Shown piece after piece: positions 8,731 through 18,697 of a stretch of 26,661 nt of DNA. The notes below the pieces were generated by a model. It worked only from the letters and a program-made list of their open reading frames with translations. It was not told the DNA's origin and ran no database searches. The stretch comes from Trebouxia sp. TZW2008. Taxonomy: Eukaryota; Chlorophyta; Trebouxiophyceae; Trebouxiales; Trebouxiaceae. Both the position numbers and the translations under genes were made by a program. Within the stretch, counting starts at the first letter, position 1; each line of letters begins with the position of its first letter. The stretch covers positions 1-26,661 of the forward strand of contig BDIU01000427.1 in the NCBI GenBank assembly GCA_002118135.1, in the 5' to 3' direction.

Positions 8731-11700
8731 ATGCTTGAGGGGCTCAACCGACTTGCAGAACGACATGAGCTCTACAATGCGATGAGCCGGTGTGCATGCA
8801 GTAGTAGACTTGATCGCCGACTAGATATGCGGCGATAAGCGCGAGCACAGGCGCTCCCTAGCTGTGGAGTTCGAAACACTGCTTGCGTATCACGTGAGGC
8901 TGCCTCATGCTTTCTTGCCATTCAAAGGCACCTGGCACGCTGATGTGTCCTTGCCTGCACTTTTGTCTGATTAATTGCCTGCACTGTAGAGCTCTGATGA
9001 ACGCAGGTGTGCATCACACAATCAAAATTTAAAAATTGGATGTCTGGGCATAGCTACAGAATGCCGCGAGTGACATGCATGCATACATGTACAACAAGTG
9101 GGCTGCATTGTAGTTGATCAGTGATGAATATTACATTCATCGGAAAATCAAAGCAGCTAGCTATGCTTAAGAGAGCATAAGTAGCTCTGCAGATATCCTT
9201 CTTGGTGACTCCAGCGCTGTGAAACATGCGTAAACAAGGATGTTGGTGCAGTCCAACCCGTGGCAGAAGATTTCAGCTGTTTTGAAAAGTAAAAGCAGCA
9301 ATGCGCATCATGTTCCTGGACCTCGATCACCGCATAAGTGCTACGCACGCAAAATAATACAGCTCATTCAAGAGCACATTCCATGCCTGACGCCTATATG
9401 TCAGACCTGCCAGGAGAAACCAGGACTTTGCTTTTTGAAACGGCAGATGACAAATCCTGTCACCCCGTTTTCGGCTCACAACCGGCTATTTCTCGCACGT
9501 CGCGCATCCCAGCTTGCATAGCGCACAAATGCTCGTGCAGTGACTTGTGCGATGGCCGTGGCATAATTACGTGCCGTTGGAGCCAGTGCGCAGCCTGGTG
9601 ATGGCAAAGACATGCACGAGTTCAGTTCCCCAAAGCAAGGCAAGCGGGGTGAGCTCCTTATGACCCAGTCGATCAACCCGCATTGCTGTGAGCACGGCAG
9701 CTGATTCACAAGATGTGGCAGCGATGTGGCAGTGACGTACAAAGGGCTTGTGCTGTGCAGAAAGCCACTTCTGACAAAATACAGGCCAAGGGATACCTTG
9801 GTTGCACCCTGCACGAGCTCTGCAGTCAGGACAAGCAGAAGGTGGCCAAACTACTGCGTCAGGTCAGCAAGATGGATTCTGTTGGATCAACTTCTCAGAC
9901 TGGACGACTGGTTGCACTTCAAACTTATAACGCTGCTTCTTAAGGTGTGTAAGGGTGCAGGTTGTGGATCTGGAAAAGGATCTGGCACATTGCAAGTTGA
10001 CAAGCGGCAAGGTGAGGCCTCGATATGCATTTCATGGCTTAAGATTCCAGACTGCAGCATTTCTTTTGAATGCTTTTGTGATGTTCGTTTGCTTCACAAG
10101 CAACAAGCAGCATCAAGTCTGTGATGGACATTTGCCCTCACAATGTCTGCTCTGATGCAACCCACAAAACAAATTGGCACGCGATGTTTGCGAGGTGGCT
10201 CAATGCCACCAGTCAGCACAAAATTCCAATGTGTCCTCAACATGCACTTACAGCCAATGACTTGAGCAAACAAATCAGCACCAAGTCTTTAAGGCCAGCG
10301 CCCTTACTGCTTGCACAGTGTGCTGTCTTGTAAGGCACATCTGACAACAATACGTTGCTCAGGTGACGGCTGAACTCCAAGAGAAGAATCAGGTCTTGCG
10401 AAGACGCAGCGCTGATACAGAGCAAGAAAATAATACGTAATTTTTGCTTTTGTTCATTCATTCAGCAATGCAACCTGCCCATTATTCATCTATGCAGCAC
10501 TACCAAAGACTTTTTGCCCAGTGGCTTGCAGCAATTGCCTTATTGCCCCGTGCAGTTGTCACAATGCATGCCAATGCATGCCACATTGCTAACACAAATG
10601 CCTTCATTCATTGACTACCCTGAAACCGCAGGTTGAAAGCCAAGCTGACTCATGCTTTTGCGCTGTTGCGGGCATATCAGCACAAGATCAAAGCTTTAGA
10701 CACACCAGGCGGCGCACTGTTGGATGACATAGTCTCTGCTACCAACAAATCAACACTGCCTGGAACCAGAGCTTGCCAGATCAGCTGTCAGCACTGCGGG
10801 CAGCCCTCATTCACGCATCATGCTGCCGGACACACTCAGTTGCTTCAGGCACAGCAACAGCATGCTAGGCCTTGGAAGGACTGGCCAGAAGGGCATTTCG
10901 AAGCTTCTCATAGCAGCAGAGCAGATGCATCTACAGTGCATGGAAGCAGTCCAAGACAGCATGCCAGTAGCTCACATCGGGCTGCATTGCATGAAGGCAG
11001 TGTAAGACGGCACAACTCGCAGGCTGCCTCTGGTCCAGCCCTCGACCCTGCTGCAGCACACGAGCAGACTGGGCTTCAGCAGCCCTTTGCTGCCCTTGCA
11101 TGTGACAGGGACACCTGGCAGCAGCAGAATGAGAGACACAGCAAGGCAGTGCAGCTCTCAGCTGAGCAGGCAGCATGCAAGGTGTTGCGCTTTGATCCCA
11201 GCCTGGGGTCAGACGGGGCTTTCTACTTTGAGGACCCTGACGCAATGCTGCCCAGCATTGCTGCTTCAGATGAGCAACCCTTGGCTGCTGCCAGCGCAAG
11301 TCACCTGCAGCAGTCAGCTCCATCATCAGGAAAAGCTGCAACCCATGCAGACAGCAGCATGACACAAGCCAATGCAGCAGCAGCAGACAGCAGCACATGT
11401 GGTGTGGGACAAGACGAGACAGCTCCTGTGGGCATGCCTTTGCAGCAGGCGTATGCAAGCAGCAGTCAGCTGCAGCCAGCACAGGCAGCAAGCAATAGAA
11501 GTCCATCAGGGGCTGCTGCTCCAGGGTCTGGTGTCCAAGGAGCCAATGATCCAGGGTCTGTTATGCAAGGAGCCATTGTTCATGGGCAGATGTCTGATGC
11601 TCATAAGGCTGCTACCCAAGAGACTGTTGCGCAAGGGACTGTCGTCCAAGGAGCCAACAGGCAAGGTCCTGTTGACCAAGAGGCAGTTGTGCAACAGGCT

Positions 11701-13700
11701 GCTGGCAAAGAGGCAGTTGTCACGGCTCTGCCTGCCTTTCCAGTACAAGGTGGCGGGCAGGCTGGGGTGCTGCTCAGGGCAGCTGCTGCAGCAGCAGCTG
11801 GGTGTAGTCATGAGCTGGTTGTGGCAGCAGCAGGCCATGCTGGCCATGAAGATGTGCCAGCTGCGCACAGGTGACAGCAAGCAACCCAATTTGCTTGTCC
11901 AGCGATGCTTCTTTATACTGACTGCTTTGGTCACCAAACGCATTGTCCTTGTATTGCCCTCATCAAGAGGTTCCACTGCAAACAAAATGCAGTGAATGTT
12001 TCTCAGCTACATTGTCCTTACAACAAAAGTGTCCTTATATCTGTCCTTATATCAATTGTTACGATTGGGATAGACCACTGTGATGTCTCTGTTTAGGTCA
12101 AAGCAGCACCCCCCACTGAAGCCTATGTACTGATGAACTTACAGTATACAGTCAGTGTAGCATGAGAATAAAGATGAGGGCACCTTGCAGTCTGTCTATG
12201 CAATCAAGCCAGCAACACGTGTTTGTGCTTCAGACTGTTGCTTCTGTATGCAAAACCCTGTGCACATGTCTAGCACAGGATGATAACAACATCAGACAGT
12301 CTCTATGAGCTGAACAGCAACTCATGCCTGCCTGAACGCATCACAGGGCATCAGCCAGCACATCACAGCAACCAGCGCTGCCATCAGGGGATCAGCATGC
12401 AGCTGCTGCTAGCATAGCAATACACCTCGACAGCCAGCAACAGGCTGTATCCTTGAGTGTCTGAGCTTCAAAGTAAATCATGCTGCTTGAATGCGTCACA
12501 GGGCATCAGCCAACTCACCACAGCAAGCAGCGCTGCCATCTGGGGAACAGCTTGCAGCTGCTGCTAGCACAGCGTCACACCTGAACAGCCAGCAAGAAGC
12601 ATGTCTCTTTGTGTCTGAGCTTCAAAGTGACTCACAACTCCTTGAATGCATCACAGGGCATCAGCCAACTCATCACAGCAAGCCGCCCCGCCATCTGGGG
12701 AACAGCGTGCAGCTGCTGCTAGCACAGCGTCAGACCAGGGCTGCCCGCAACAAGCCTTGCCCCTGAGTGAAGCAGCAGCTAAAAGCAATGATGCTGCCAG
12801 TCAAAATCCTCAAGCCCTTGCTGTGGACATGAATACAGAGCGGACGTCAGAAGACTTTGCAGATCCTAGCTGTGATAGGTAAGTCTCTAAGAAGCAGCCC
12901 GTGTGCGTGTAATGGATCTGCATCGTGAATAATACATACATACATAATGACGCATACTAGTTGGGCTCAAAGGCCTTGCTAGGTACATATAGTCACCAAT
13001 CGACTGTCTTTGAGCAACCAAGTCTGTTCACAAGCTGAACCACTTCAAAAGCACTGATCAAAGGTGTCACTGTTCCACACATAGGTGCAATTGAACCTGG
13101 TGCTGTGCGCAACCTGACTTTATTGCTGTGTTTGCTGCCCCTTGGCGCCCTTTGCTCTGCACAGGCAAGCTGGTCACTCTTTGATCGATAGTTCAATCCT
13201 TTATGATTGAACTATCAGCTTGCTGAGCAGCCTGTCCTGTGCATGCGCACCATCACCATATGTGAAGCGCTTATATGGCTCCATCCTCAACCTCAGCTGC
13301 AGTGAGCGTGTGTCAAGCTCAGCTGCAATAGACGTGTATCTAGCTGAGCTGCATTGAACGTGTTTCAAGCTCAGCTGCAGCTCTGACTGTCATATGGCCC
13401 CATGCGGATGTCACACCTGCTGGGCGCAGTTACACCAAACTTGGCTGTCAAATGCAATTGACTAGGATTCAAATTCCCTGACATGGTCTGCATGACCATC
13501 TGCTGGATCCCTATGACAGTGTATGTATGCTGTTTGGTTGATTGGATGGTTGATTGATTGAAGTTTGGTTATGGCTGCAATACAGGGGCAGTGAGGACGT
13601 GCGCAGTCTAGGGTTTGACAGCTCACTAATGGACCTTGTGGCAGAAGTTGAGCAGATGGTGGCATGCAACCAGGCAGATGCTGCTCAGAGGTCAGACTAA
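8731..13700 (+). CDS. Coiled-coil protein of unknown function, multi-exon
   Basis: The phase-consistent 3' exons are 9761-9862, 9961-10011, 10363-10436, 10632-11870, 12657-12878 and 13586-13700 (TAA at 13698). They give 600 residues. The first four join into a continuous heptad-rich coil (KVAKLLRQ, VVDLEKDLAHCKL, VTAELQEKNQVLRRR, LKAKLTHAFALLRAYQHKI). A long Ala/Gln/Ser-rich region follows, with VQGA-type repeats and a CQHCGQP motif, and then a short tail (FDSSLMDLVAEVEQMVA). The 5' part is unresolved. A protein-like segment (MLEGLNRLAERHELYNAMSR) starts at 8731 and ends at a donor at 8789 in phase 2, so at least one bridging exon between 8790 and 9760 is missing. No family is recognised; a cytoskeletal or scaffold role would be a guess. 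Confidence 0.6.
8790..9760. other. Unresolved stretch in the 5' part of the coiled-coil gene
   Basis: No exon could be supported over 970 bases. The segment is AT-richer near 9000-9200. Scattered acceptor-like CAGs (for example near 9218 and 9248) and short ORFs lack protein-like composition or compatible phases. At least one small bridging exon of the coiled-coil gene should lie here if 8731-8789 belongs to it. Confidence 0.4.
11915..12070 (+). mobile_element. Pogo-like MITE copy, reverse orientation
   Basis: Reading ATACTGACTGCTTTGGTCACC, then cattgtccttgtat, gttccactgcaaaca, gcagtgaatg, cattgtccttaca and gtgtccttat, it matches the reverse complement of the element at 17796-17969. It sits in the intron 11871-12656 of the coiled-coil gene. 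The terminal repeats are degraded, so the ends are approximate. Confidence 0.6.
12341..12656 (+). repeat. Two extra copies of an exon start with its 3' splice site
   Basis: The functional acceptor is at 12656 (GCATCACAG^GGCATCAGCC). The same acceptor and exon start occur at 12347 and 12502, spaced exactly 155 and 155 bp. The copies share about 80 bp of exon sequence (agctgctgctagca, gccatc.gggga). Copy 2 is open until 12766 but in a different frame from the true exon, so its use would truncate the protein. Confidence 0.85.
13187..13216. repeat. Perfect 12-bp inverted repeat (hairpin)
   Basis: The arms gatagttcaatc and gattgaactatc flank a 6-nt loop (ctttat). It lies in the last intron (12879-13585) of the coiled-coil gene. 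It could form an RNA hairpin, but no poly-T tract or known RNA motif accompanies it. Confidence 0.8.
13288..13381 (+). repeat. 26-bp tandem repeat, about 3.6 copies
   Basis: Units start at 13288, 13314, 13340 and 13366, each based on caagctcagctgcaatgarcg. It is in the last intron of the coiled-coil gene. Confidence 0.85.
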
Positions 13701-14230
13701 TTGAGCACTGCATGCTGAGGATTTCAACATTTGGTATTGCTGGCGACACACATACCACCAGCAAATCAACCCTGCATACTGTCTCCAGCAATGCTTCGTA
13801 TTGCTAGTGAATCAATGCTGCAAAAGAGTCAGGGATGGCAACTGCATGACACGCTGCACGCTCTCCACAAGCATGTGCCAAACCGTGAATTTGCTGCGGT
13901 GGCTGTGTACAAGGCATATGCAACCACTCACACGAGTGCCCTGTTGAATGTGCTCTGCATGTACAGAGGAGAGCATTAGCATGTCTTGTGGTTTGGAGCA
14001 ACAGTGGCTCCTCCTTGCCAGCCAGCAACAGTGTGCAGTCCTGTTTTGCCCCCTATCCATCACAAGAAAGCAGTATATGTGTGCAATCTACAGATCAAGA
14101 CAGGCATCCCCCTCGCCAGCCAGCTGCGCCTCCTTGCATAGACTAGCATCCGCACAGCGCTTGGCAGGGCTCACAGCCCCAGCCAATCATGCACACAAGG
14201 TATGCACCATCTGCAATTCTGCAGCATGCT

Positions 14231-14394
14231 GGACTTGGGACATGTACTGCCGGTTATGGTTGCTCAATTAGTTTTGATGATTCTGCCCAGTTTGGGCGCT
14301 GATCTGAGCTATGGACTTGGGACATATGCTGTTGGTTGTGGTTGCCCAATGTGTTCTGATGTTTTTGTCTAGTTAGGGCGCTGTTCTGAGCCAT
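14231..14394. repeat. 82-bp tandem repeat x2
   Basis: Both units begin ggacttgggacat, and they share ggtt.tggttgc, ttctg, gggcgctg and tctgagc. They are about 80% identical by eye. The repeat lies in the 3' UTR or downstream of the coiled-coil gene. Confidence 0.8.
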
Positions 14395-14520
14395 GTACAG
14401 CAATGCCATTCCAAGTGCTTATGCTTTGCAGCCATCGACTTCACAAATGCAAGAAAAATGCGTGATGCTGCTCAGCATGTCACAGCACACTAAGCTGTGG
14501 TATTCTCATAGCAAGGAATG

Positions 14521-14525
14521 TGTAA
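14521..14525 (+). promoter_or_regulatory. Candidate TGTAA poly(A) signal, coiled-coil gene
   Basis: TGTAA is the usual chlorophyte polyadenylation signal. This is a plausible site, about 820 nt after the TAA at 13698. Confidence 0.35.
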
Positions 14526-14803
14526 TTGGCATGGTGCTATGCAGGCGCGATCGGTGGAAGACGATTTTGAAGAGAATGATGTGATATCTCTGATATCTGA
14601 TCAAGAGTATGCAGTATACTGATGAGAATGTTGTGAGCATTGTCATCAAGTTGTACAACAGTTTGTCAATCTTGGCATGCCTTTATAAGAAGGCCATAAC
14701 AGAAGTGTATCTTGTATCTGCAGAAAAAGCACAGGTCCCAAAAGCTGCCAATTCCATACCATCAAGGCAACACTACCATATAGCTGACACGCCTGTGTCT
14801 AAG

Positions 14804-14808
14804 GTTAC
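14804..14808 (-). promoter_or_regulatory. Candidate TGTAA poly(A) signal, prolidase
   Basis: A minus-strand TGTAA lies about 195 nt beyond the prolidase stop codon (15004-15002), a normal distance for a green-algal 3' UTR. Confidence 0.45.
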
Positions 14809-15001
14809 AGTCCAAGTGAATATTCTCAACACATGCCAGTCTTTGTACATGACAAGTCAAGCAATTGCTGTTGGTCATGTGTGGCAAGAATCCAGCAGAT
14901 TGCTCGTGATCACGCAAGCCTGTGACACATCTGTCTGTGTATTGTCTCAGGCAAAGTCAATGCGGTCTGCCAGTATCTCGATCAGTCAGTATCTTGACAA
15001 G

Positions 15002-18000
15002 TCAGCAACATTGTTGTTCAACGTCGTCCACACTTTTCACCATACCAGCATCTGTAGTAAGATTCTTGTTGCCTTGACCCAGTACGAGGACATTGTCTTC
15101 TATTCTGATGCCACCAAATGGCTGAAAGCTGTCAATGGCTTTCACATCGAGGAACTCTTTCTGCTTTGAGTCTTGCAAAGCAGACTGCAATATGTGTTCC
15201 ACAAAGTACAGCCCAGGCTCGCAAGTGACCACATGACCTGGCTTTAATTGTTCTGGGACAGGCCCACAGGGACTTGTGTCATGCACATCCATACCAAGGA
15301 AATGTCCCAAAGCATGTGGCATGAACACTTTGTCAATGTTGTTGTCCAACAGTGCATCGACGCTGCCGTTGGCAATGCCAAGGTCCAACAGCAACTGACA
15401 GTACAGTTGTCTGCTTGGCTTGACAACCTCTTGCTGCCAGCCCTTGCTGGATTGATACAGTGCGATTGCATGCTCCTGCAAACAGCAGTCCGTGTTTAAA
15501 CAATGATTCCAATGACAATGATGACACTGACAATGGCAATGATTGCTTACTGAGCACAGCAGCTGACACAACAGCATGCCTGTGCACCTGATACATCAGA
15601 GATTCTAGCAGAAAGCACACATAGGCTCTGTAAAGCCAAACGTGATCAAGCAATTTCATAGTGACATCAGGCTTGGAAGCTATGCAAGCAGGAAGCCAAA
15701 TACCAGTGCAATGCTGCTGAGTATCAAAACAAGCTAATCGCTCAGTGTGAGGACACTAAGTGCAGATCCAGACTCAGTGCAATGAAGCCTTTGGTCATCA
15801 TGATATGCACTGTTTGGACTGTCAAACACTCAGTGGACATGCTCACCTGAACTTGCAGAACTGCTGAGTACAAGTCGCGCTGTGCTGCAGTGAATTTCCC
15901 GCTTGCAGGGAATGTGCGGCTGATATCAGCTGTGAAACACCTGCAGCACCACACTGCATCCTGAGTACAACGATATTCTGACATACAACAGGCACGTAAC
16001 ATCTGCATCTGCAGGACTGCTGAGTACAGATCACGCTGTGCTGCACTGAACTTTCTGCTTGCAGAGAATGTAAAGCTGATATCAGCTGTGAAGCACCTGC
16101 GTCAGCACATTGCACCTTGAGCACACCAGTGCCTCAACGCATATCAGGCATGTGACATGTCACACTGCACTCTTAACGCAGCAGTGCCTGCAAACATGCC
16201 AGGCATGTGACATGTCACACTGCACACTGAGCAAGCAGTGCCTCAACACATATCAGGCATGTGACATGCGTTGACAGCTCAGAGCAGAGTGTCAAAACTG
16301 AGCCTTAGCCTGGATGAATACATGATTTAAATGAAAACTGCTGTAACACACCATGTCCTTCCTGTTTATGTACATCAGAACATTGTGGGCAAGCCTTGTG
16401 CCACACACACACCTGGCAAACGTACTGAAAAGTATCAATTCTACCACTGCTATTATCATCATCGTCATCACTATCATCATCATCATTATTATCATCACAA
16501 CTGTTGTAAAGAGCAAGGCAGCCCAGCGGTACCTGAACTCAGCGCCAGCATCAACCAGCACCAGATCATTATCTTGCACCAGGGCATTGTTCTTCTCATA
16601 ATGCAGTGTTGCAGCATTCCTGCCAGCCGCCACAATGGATGGGTAGCCGGTGTGCCTTAGTCCAGCCCCCATTGCAACTCTCAGGAACTCTGCCTCTAAC
16701 TCGTACTCATGCATGCCCACCTGGCATCCACTGCAATTGTCAATCAATACCTACCTTAATGTCATAGAGTTCCAACAGGTGCCGCAAAATGCAGCATGCA
16801 TTTAGCCAGTGGGCCTGTTTGTCAGTGCAATGCAATGAACATAGTCCAGCCCCCACCGTGACTTTCAACATTCTGCCTCTAGCTCAAACTCATGGATGCC
16901 CACCTGGCGTCCCCTGCAATTGTCAATCAATGTACATCTATTGTAAGCCCAAAAGGGGGTTATGCATTGGCAGTCATTGCAAGTCATTGTCATTGCATAC
17001 GCATTGGGCTCCCTGATGCATCAGGAATGTCAGCATATGCAGCAACGCAATACGTGAGGCAGCAGGAGAAATGCAAAACATGCAGCATGCTCTCTCTGTA
17101 TGTGCCCTGGTATTTGTTGCCTAGATCTTACCCCTCATGCAGACCAGCAGCAGGTTTGCAAAGCATCATCAGAGCAAACCTGATAGTTGCAAATGAGCAG
17201 CGGAAATACAACATTGAGGTTGCTGGTGTGTTGTGTCTTTCTTTAGTGGTTTGGATAGCCCTGGGACTGAAAATTGAGCAGAGCTCACCTCCACATTGCC
17301 AAATGTGCTTGTGCTGATACTGCAGATGCATGCTGCAAGCAAGCTACATCTGCATCTGTCTTGATAGCTCTGCATGCTGACAACACATCCACCAGTTTCC
17401 CATTCTGCTGATGATGCCCATGCCATGCCATAACAACTTCGCAAGGGGCAAAAGCGATAGCATCGCGCAGTGGTCGGCTGAACTGCTTTTGCATGGTCAC
17501 AATGTCCATATTGCTTGCTGAGAAAAGTTGTCTTGCGTCCTCCAAGTATATGCAGCTGTCTGCGCCGTACTGCTCTGCTAGGTCGTCTAGGCTTGGCTGT
17601 GCGCCCATCCAGACCACCAGGCTGGGGTCGAGCTTGGGTGCTAGCAGTGTGTAGTGCCCTGTCTCAGAATTGATGGCACAGGCGAATCCAGGTTGCAATA
17701 CTCCCGTCAGGTATGCGAAGTTGCTGTCTTGCCGGAATGGGTGCATCACGTCACTGTTTCTGGCCTCTTCCGTTTTGCCCTGCAAAACGGGAGTACAGTA
17801 AACCCTCTTTGTAAGGACACTTGATGCAAGGACAAGCTCGATGTAAGGAGAATGCCATTGGTAATCAATCACTGCAATCTGACTGCAGTGGTCCCTTTGA
17901 GTCAGAACAGTTTGATGTAAGGACAAACTTCTTAGTAACCAAAGCAGTCGTTACACAGAAGGTTGACTGTACAGCTATCTGATATGGCAGCATGTGAGGC

Positions 18001-18345
18001 CTTGTAAAGCAAATTGCGGCTTCAGCACGCCAGGACCGTACATAGCAACGCGCAGCCTACCTCAACAGTGATCAGCCCTGGATGAGACATCTCTTGCAGG
18101 ACTTGCTTCCTGTGTTCCGCAGCTTGCTTTTTCACGGAGGGAAGCTCTTTTGCTTTGCTCAGTGGCTGTGCAAGCCTTGTGCTTGTTTCTAGGCTTTTGA
18201 CTGCTGTGCTGGCCGCCACTGCAGCTTGCCTGTGCGTGCTGCTAGAATTTGGACCCTGTGTGGGGTTGCGGAGGGCGAATCGTGCGAGCAACCGGCTCTG
18301 TTGCAAGCAAGAACTCCCACGCAGGAAACTACAAGGTGCAGCCAT
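15002..18345 (-). CDS. PEPD: Xaa-Pro dipeptidase (prolidase)-like M24 metallopeptidase, 5 exons, 513 aa
   Basis: This M24 peptidase cleaves X-Pro dipeptides using two divalent metal ions. Exons (-): 18345-18061, 17779-17289, 16730-16533, 15940-15847 and 15475-15002, total 1542 nt, all phase-matched. The N-terminal 60 residues (MAAPCSFLRGSSCLQQSRLL, then Arg, Ser and Ala-rich) look like an organelle presequence. The N-terminal domain follows (EGKTEEARNSDV, FRQDSNFAYLTGV). The catalytic domain carries all five metal ligands: D319 (LVDAGAEF), D330 (TADISRTFP), H414 (MPHALGHFLG), E442 (TCEPG) and E482 (GGIRIEDN). The spacings between D319 and D330, D330 and H414, and E442 and E482 fit human prolidase, but the loop between H414 and E442 is 14 residues shorter. 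It ends with the family-like KSVDDVEQQC. Aminopeptidase P is the main alternative. Confidence 0.85.
15997..16108 (-). repeat. Extra copy of prolidase exon 4 with its 3' splice site
   Basis: True exon 4 begins at 15940 (GCTGCAG^GTGTTTCACAGC). A copy with its own acceptor begins at 16096 (GACGCAG^GTGCTTCACAGC; CFTADISFTF, then KFSAAQRDLYSAVLQ). The distance is 156 bp and the frame is open into the true exon, so its use would insert 52 residues carrying a second TADIS motif. Confidence 0.85.
16127..16270. repeat. 54-55-bp tandem repeat, about 2.6 copies
   Basis: Units begin cagtgcct at 16127, 16182 and 16236 and contain aggcatgtgacatg, with tcacactgcac in the first two. They lie in prolidase intron 3 just upstream of the duplicated exon 4 acceptor. 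Confidence 0.85.
16452..16500. repeat. (ATC)n-rich microsatellite
   Basis: An imperfect ATC/ATT trinucleotide run lies in prolidase intron 3, close to the exon 3 donor. Confidence 0.8.
16845..16930 (-). repeat. Decayed copy of prolidase exon 3 start with its 3' splice site
   Basis: True exon 3 begins at 16730 (GACAATTGCAG^TGGATGCCAG, then a HEYELEAEF reading). The copy begins at 16913 (GACAATTGCAG^GGGACGCCAG; HEFELEAEC, then stop), 183 bp upstream. The copied acceptor is intact, but the copy is closed by a stop. Confidence 0.8.
17796..17969 (+). mobile_element. Pogo-like MITE, best copy
   Basis: This 174-bp element is flanked by TA on both sides (17794-17795 and 17970-17971). Its terminal inverted repeats are CAGTAAACCCTCTTTGTAAG and CAGTCAACCTTCTGTGTAAC, with 19 of 23 bases matching over the full length. 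TA target duplication and CAGT ends are typical of pogo/Tigger-type DNA transposons, and there is no coding capacity. It fills most of prolidase intron 1 (18060-17780), and one end lies 13 bases from the first base of the 3' splice CAG. Confidence 0.78.
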
Positions 18346-18697
18346 GTCCGGCTGAGTCTGAATCAAGTTATGTTGCAAATGGACCAGACTGCTTTCAACA
18401 ATTGGTAAACCAGCACCATGTCCTTTGCGCGCGATGCAGTTGCAGGCTTTGCACGCTCGACTCCGCTGAAGAGCTCCAAGACTATGATCACCACCTTGAC
18501 CTGTGACTCACAAGTTAGTAAGGAAGCTAAACTTTTGACCCTGAGCACCGCTGCAGATCAGAGTAGCCGGACCGTTTGCGACGACGACTGAGGTAATTTA
18601 CACGGCATAATTGCCGAATTGTTCAAGTACATCCGACAAGTTGACGATTGCTCTCGGCGCTACGCTTCACAGCCGAGGTTTGTGGTGATAGCCTGAC
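18346..18697. promoter_or_regulatory. Divergent promoter region, prolidase / xylulokinase
   Basis: About 350 bp separate the two start codons. The half near xylulokinase is GC-richer, with CGACGACG-type words. No TATA box or obvious operator was seen. Short ORFs crossing it are overlaps of the prolidase presequence exon. Confidence 0.5.

Larger units (their letters stand above)
13701..15001. other. Convergent intergenic region (3' UTRs of coiled-coil gene and prolidase)
   Basis: Two genes converge here. It holds an 82-bp tandem duplication (14231-14394) and one TGTAA on each strand in the expected place (14521-14525 on + and 14808-14804 on -). A 186-codon + strand ORF (14609-15169) runs antisense into the prolidase 3' end and is not supported as a gene. 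Confidence 0.55.

Noticed and set aside
13187..13216. Hairpin as a bacterial-type terminator
   Set aside because: The context is a eukaryotic intron, and no T-tract follows.
14609..15169. A 186-codon + strand ORF between the coiled-coil gene and prolidase
   Set aside because: Its last 56 codons are antisense to conserved prolidase coding sequence. The rest lies in an AT-richer 3' UTR region with no domain-like pattern.
16292..16532. Continuation of prolidase exon 3 into a hydrophobic Met/Ile run
   Set aside because: This is read-through of intron 3 past the GTACCG donor. The run comes from the ATC microsatellite and is not a membrane segment.
16331..16660. His-rich + strand ORF
   Set aside because: It is produced by translating the ATC microsatellite and the antisense of prolidase exon 3.
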